DNA of 8,765 nt from DATKWS01 sp035529435. Lineage in GTDB: Bacteria; Krumholzibacteriota; Krumholzibacteriia; Krumholzibacteriales; Krumholzibacteriaceae. Within the stretch, counting starts at the first letter, position 1; each line of letters begins with the position of its first letter. The notes under the pieces were generated by a model. It did not search any database, was not told the origin of the DNA, and saw nothing but the letters and a program-made list of their open reading frames with translations. This document shows positions 6,019 to 8,765 of the stretch, in pieces. The translations under genes were made by a program, and so were the position numbers. The stretch spans positions 1-8,765 of the forward strand of contig DATKWS010000179.1 in NCBI GenBank assembly GCA_035529435.1. The letters are read 5' to 3'.

Positions 6019-7156
6019 ACCAAATCGCAGAGTGCGGTTTTCCATCGCCTACTTCTCGGACGCCCCCTACACGGGAGGCGCCGAGAAATACCTCGCCCTT
6101 CTCGCGTCCCATATCGACCGTGAACGGTTCCGGCCCCTCGCGATCGTCAATCGCAATCCCGCGCTCGATCCGCTGCGGCGGTGGATGGAACGGGCGGGCG
6201 TCCCGGTTTACGATGTATCGTTGCGGCTTCCCTATACGTTTCGTGGAGCCGGCGCATTCATCGCCCTTCTCAGGCGGCTGAGGCCGGACCTGCTCCATCT
6301 GAACCTGCCGGGTCCGTTCGACTCGCAGTTCAGCCTCGTCGCGCCGCTGGCGCGGCTCGCCGGCGTCCGGCGGATCGTATCGACCGAGCACCTGGCGATG
6401 GTTCCCACCTACCCCAAGACGCGGTTGCTGAAGAGCTTCGGCACGCGCTGGATCGACAGGGTGATCACGGTGAGCGAGGATAACCGCGCGCACCTCAGCC
6501 GCATACACGGCGTTCCGCAGAAGAAGATACGTGTTGCGCATATCGGCATCCCCGAACCGGACAGGGCGGGGGACGCCGATCTCCGGATGGAGCTCGGCCT
6601 GCCGCGTGATACGGTGCTGCTCGTCATCGTCGGATCGCTCGAGGCGCGCAAGGGGCACGATACCGCTTTCGGCGCGCTCGCGCGACTTCCCGGCCGTGTC
6701 CACCTCGCGGTGGCCGGGGCGGGGGGGCTCCGCGGGAAGCTCGAGGAGGACGCTCTGTCGCTCGGCATTGCAGAACGTGTTCATTTCCTCGGGGCACGCG
6801 GGGACATGCCGGGGATACTGCGGGATGCCGATGTACTGGTGCATCCGTCGCGGATGGATGCCACTCCCTACGTCATTATCGAGGCGCTCGCCGCCGGTCT
6901 TCCCGTGGTGGCGAGCAATATCTACGGTATCCCCGAACTCGTCGAGGACGGGATTTCGGGAATTCTCGTACCGGCCGATGACCCCGCGGCGCTCGCGGCC
7001 GCCGTCACGTCGCTGGCCGGCGACCCCGGGCTGAGGCGACGCATCGGGGCGGCGGCACGCGAACGGTTCGAGGCCCGTTTCACCATCGGGGAGCATGTAC
7101 GCAGGACGGTTGCCGTGTACGAGGAGCTCATCGATGGCAAGGACGGTTCATGGTGA
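6011..7156 (+). CDS. GT4-family glycosyltransferase (GT-B fold)
   Basis: 381 residues from ATG 6011; GTG 6008, one codon earlier, is an equally possible start. It overlaps the GT-C gene by 8 bp and has no clear Shine-Dalgarno site, so translation is probably coupled. It has a two-domain GT-B fold without membrane helices and would act in the cytoplasm on a lipid-linked acceptor with a nucleotide-sugar donor. Seen: GGAEKY (22-27) of the first Rossmann domain, LLHLNLPG near 96-103, STEH (124-127), DRVITVSE (helix leading to the domain linker), GSLEARKGHD (208-217; K214 is the expected donor-phosphate contact), VHFLGARGDM, VLVHPSRMDATPYVIIEALAAGLPVVAS, and GILVPADDP. The acidic pair of the GT4 EX7E motif is D283/E291, so the first Glu is replaced by Asp. 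The last codons overlap the start of the next gene by 7 bp. The sugar and linkage cannot be predicted. Confidence 0.9.
   Translation: MTEPNRRVRFSIAYFSDAPYTGGAEKYLALLASHIDRERFRPLAIVNRNPALDPLRRWMERAGVPVYDVSLRLPYTFRGAGAFIALLRRLRPDLLHLNLPGPFDSQFSLVAPLARLAGVRRIVSTEHLAMVPTYPKTRLLKSFGTRWIDRVITVSEDNRAHLSRIHGVPQKKIRVAHIGIPEPDRAGDADLRMELGLPRDTVLLVIVGSLEARKGHDTAFGALARLPGRVHLAVAGAGGLRGKLEEDALSLGIAERVHFLGARGDMPGILRDADVLVHPSRMDATPYVIIEALAAGLPVVASNIYGIPELVEDGISGILVPADDPAALAAAVTSLAGDPGLRRRIGAAARERFEARFTIGEHVRRTVAVYEELIDGKDGSW
7139..7143 (+). promoter_or_regulatory. Ribosome binding site inside the upstream GT4 gene
   Basis: AAGGA, six bases before ATG 7150, lies in the last codons of the preceding gene and supports ATG 7150 over the next codon, GTG 7153. 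Confidence 0.55.
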
Positions 7157-8385
7157 ATATTCTCATCGCACTCTCGTACGCGCCGTTCCCCGTGAGGAGG
7201 GGTATCGACCGTCTCGTGGAGAACCTGATAGAAGGTCTCGCCGCGCGGCACCGCGTCGTTCTCGTGACGATGCATCTCGACGGGGAGGCGGGCCGGCACC
7301 TGGAGCGCATCGAACGGGAAAACGTCTCGATCAGGAGCATGCTGGCGCCCCACCGGCGGAGCGTCGCCCACCGGTTCTTCTACAAGGCGAAGAACCTCTG
7401 CCGTGCGGCCCTGACGGGAATCCCCCCGGGTGTGCTGTACGCGGCACCGCCGCCCTATCTCGATCTCATCGAGAGAACGGCGCGCGACGAGCGGATCGAT
7501 CTCGTCATCGCGTTTTACTGGCACCTCGCCGATCTCCCCCGGCGTATTCCGGACGTCCCGCTTGCCCTGGCAACGATGGATCTCGATTATCTCGTTCATC
7601 CGGAACGCGTGAGGCGAATACGCTCGCCGCTCCGCCGGGCCGTAGCCCGCATCGACTGCCGGATGCGGGAGCGGGCCGAGTGGACGGCGTACGGCCGTTA
7701 CCGCACCATTCTCGCCGTTACCGGCGCCGATGCATCCCGCCTGCGGGGCGAGCGGGCAATGGCCGGAAAGACCGTCCTGACGCTGCCGCTCGCGATCGAT
7801 CTCGGCCGCTACGATCCTTCGGCGTTCACGCGTGAGGAGGACCGGCTGCTCATGCTCGGTGCATTCGACTCCGATTTCAACAGGGATGCGCTCTCCTTTA
7901 TGCTGCGGGATGTCTTTCCACTCGTGCTGCGGCGCCGCCCCGGCGCGGTGCTCGAGATCGTCGGGCAGGGGGCGGGACCGGTACTCGTGGAGTCGGACGC
8001 CCGGAATGTCCGATACACCGGCGTGGTCGATGATATCAGGCCCCATCTCGGTGCATGCTCCCTGATGGCACTGCCGCTGCGGTTCGGCGGGGGGGTGAGG
8101 ATTCGCATGATGGAGGCCGCCGCGATGGCCGTTCCAGTCGTGAGCACTCCGCGGGGGGTCGCGGGTATGGGGCTGGTTGCGGGACGGGACTATCTCGAGG
8201 CGCTCGAGCCGGAACGGATGACGGAGGCGATAGTCCACCTTCTCGAGAATCCGGATGCGGCCGCCGGCATCGGCAGCAATGCACGGCGCTGGGTGGAGGA
8301 GCACTACGCGATGGCGGGCTACTCCGAACGTCTCGATGCGCTCATCGCCGATGTGGAGAGGAGTTTCTCGAAGAGGCGGATATAA
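7150..8385 (+). CDS. GT4-family glycosyltransferase, second of the pair
   Basis: 411 residues, GT-B fold, no membrane helices. Seen: N-terminal ILIALSYAPFPVRRGIDRLVENLI (the P-P-x(3)-G phrase of group 1 transferases that start with 'PP..GG'), FYWHLAD near 120, ATMDLDYLVHPER (about 143-155, the linker region that in relatives carries a D..D motif), GAFDSDFNRDAL (237-248, in place of the common G.m.y.pN.dal), and LPLRFGGGVRIRMMEAAAMAVPVVSTPRGVAGM, with catalytic-region E322. This matches the Glyco_trans_1_4-type branch seen in exopolysaccharide loci, where the first Glu of EX7E is normally absent (Gly here) and a basic residue precedes the retained Glu (R319, usually Lys). It overlaps the previous GT4 gene by 7 bp, so the two probably add successive sugars (inference). 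Its last 22 codons overlap the end of an opposite-strand gene. Donor and acceptor are unknown. Confidence 0.87.
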   Translation: MVNILIALSYAPFPVRRGIDRLVENLIEGLAARHRVVLVTMHLDGEAGRHLERIERENVSIRSMLAPHRRSVAHRFFYKAKNLCRAALTGIPPGVLYAAPPPYLDLIERTARDERIDLVIAFYWHLADLPRRIPDVPLALATMDLDYLVHPERVRRIRSPLRRAVARIDCRMRERAEWTAYGRYRTILAVTGADASRLRGERAMAGKTVLTLPLAIDLGRYDPSAFTREEDRLLMLGAFDSDFNRDALSFMLRDVFPLVLRRRPGAVLEIVGQGAGPVLVESDARNVRYTGVVDDIRPHLGACSLMALPLRFGGGVRIRMMEAAAMAVPVVSTPRGVAGMGLVAGRDYLEALEPERMTEAIVHLLENPDAAAGIGSNARRWVEEHYAMAGYSERLDALIADVERSFSKRRI

Positions 8386-8765
8386 TCATCGCCGCGGTTT
8401 GTGATGTCGTGATGCTCCCGCACGTAGCGGTATGCCCGCCGGGACATCTCGGCCCGCAGGGTGGGATTTCCGCACAGCGACCCGACCGCCCCGACGAGAC
8501 CCTCGAACCCGCCGCCCGACGCGCCGATACGGTGCCGCTCGATGATCCCGTCCGGATCGATTTCCATGGTCAGCGTCGGCACGCCCCAGACCCACGAGTG
8601 CAGGTATGTATTGGGGAATCCCTCGAGGTCCGATGTGTTGACGAATGCGTAGGCGCGCCGGTAGAAGCCGTCCATCTCGCCCGGCGGGATGAAGCCGGCG
8701 TACGTGAGGTTCGGCAGCGCCCGGGCATCACGCGCGATGTGCTCGAAATACGCCGGATCGTCACC
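8319..8765 (-). CDS. GT4-family glycosyltransferase (C-terminal part, 5' end outside window)
   Basis: The minus-strand frame is open from the right edge to TAG (complement of 8319-8321), giving 148 residues of the C-terminal half of a GT-B enzyme. Seen in order: PAYFEHIARDARALPNLTYAGFIPPGEMDGFYRRA (the end of the donor domain's 'v.f.G.....l...y..a' pattern), then VNTSDLEGFPNTYLHSWVWGVPTLTM, with E48 of the fragment followed eight residues later by H56 where EX7E enzymes have Glu. Then come DPDGIIERHRIGAS, LCGNPTLRAEMSRRA and YVREHH, the usual C-terminal features of this branch, which often has Gln rather than Glu at the second position. The Ser/Arg-rich final dozen residues after LFEKLL are probably non-conserved and are encoded inside the convergent plus-strand gene. 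It begins a second, opposite transcription unit of the same locus. The substrate is unknown. Confidence 0.86.
   Translation of the reverse strand, partial: GDDPAYFEHIARDARALPNLTYAGFIPPGEMDGFYRRAYAFVNTSDLEGFPNTYLHSWVWGVPTLTMEIDPDGIIERHRIGASGGGFEGLVGAVGSLCGNPTLRAEMSRRAYRYVREHHDITNRGDDYIRLFEKLLSTSAMSASRRSE

Noticed and set aside
5936..7096. A 386-codon minus-strand open frame opposite the first GT4 gene
   Set aside because: Same reason: low-complexity, highly charged translation without motifs, opposite a clear glycosyltransferase.
6922..8304. A 460-codon open frame on the minus strand opposite the second GT4 gene
   Set aside because: It is a by-product of GC-rich codon use. The translation is rich in Arg, His, Pro and Gly with no recognisable domain, while the plus strand encodes a clear GT4 enzyme over the same bases.
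8386..8430. Possible terminator just after the second GT4 gene
   Set aside because: Only a weak 4-5 bp pairing (CATC with GATG) without a T-run, and the stretch is coding on the minus strand.

Overview
The window is a GC-rich (about 60% by eye) segment of a bacterial surface-glycan or glycoprotein biosynthesis locus. Seven genes run rightward, the first cut by the left edge. An eighth gene runs leftward and is cut by the right edge. Coding density is very high: gene junctions overlap by 4 to 8 bp or have short gaps, and the longest non-coding stretch is 137 bp. Most starts have good Shine-Dalgarno sequences, and one gene starts with TTG. Nothing in the window identifies the taxon. The set of genes (Wzx-type flippase, GT2, ArnE-like small transporter, GT-C membrane transferase, several GT4 enzymes) fits a Gram-negative or candidate-phylum bacterium with an elaborate cell envelope, but this is inference.

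Layout, left to right: (1) the C-terminal part of an alkaline-phosphatase-superfamily phosphodiesterase (1-498); (2) a Wzx/MATE-type polysaccharide flippase coupled to it by an ATGA overlap (495-2000); (3) a DPM1-like family 2 glycosyltransferase (2014-2691); (4) a 137-bp gap holding an imperfect hairpin; (5) a four-helix ArnE/EamA-like small transporter (2829-3194); (6) a 923-residue multi-spanning GT-C-type membrane protein with a C-terminal beta-sandwich-like domain (3247-6018); (7) two cytoplasmic GT4 glycosyltransferases with overlapping ends (6011-7156 and 7150-8385); (8) the C-terminal end of a third GT4 enzyme on the minus strand, whose 3' end overlaps the preceding gene by 67 bp (8319-8765).

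How they may work together (inference): the GT4 enzymes assemble a lipid-linked oligosaccharide in the cytoplasm and the Wzx-like protein flips it. The three central genes look like a separate lipid-carrier branch analogous to ArnC-ArnE/F-ArnT or GtrB-GtrA-Gtr. In that branch the GT2 enzyme would charge a polyprenyl phosphate with one sugar, the small transporter would flip it, and the GT-C enzyme would transfer the sugar on the outer face. The phosphodiesterase could add, remove or recycle a phosphate-linked group. No Wzy-type polymerase, ligase, nucleotide-sugar synthesis gene, mobile element, tRNA, rRNA or CRISPR array is visible.

The most interesting points are the three-gene lipid-carrier branch inside a Wzx-type cluster, the beta-sandwich-bearing GT-C protein, a 60-bp patch of about 20% GC inside the flippase gene, the tail-to-tail overlap of two GT4 genes, and atypical EX7E motifs in all three GT4 enzymes.
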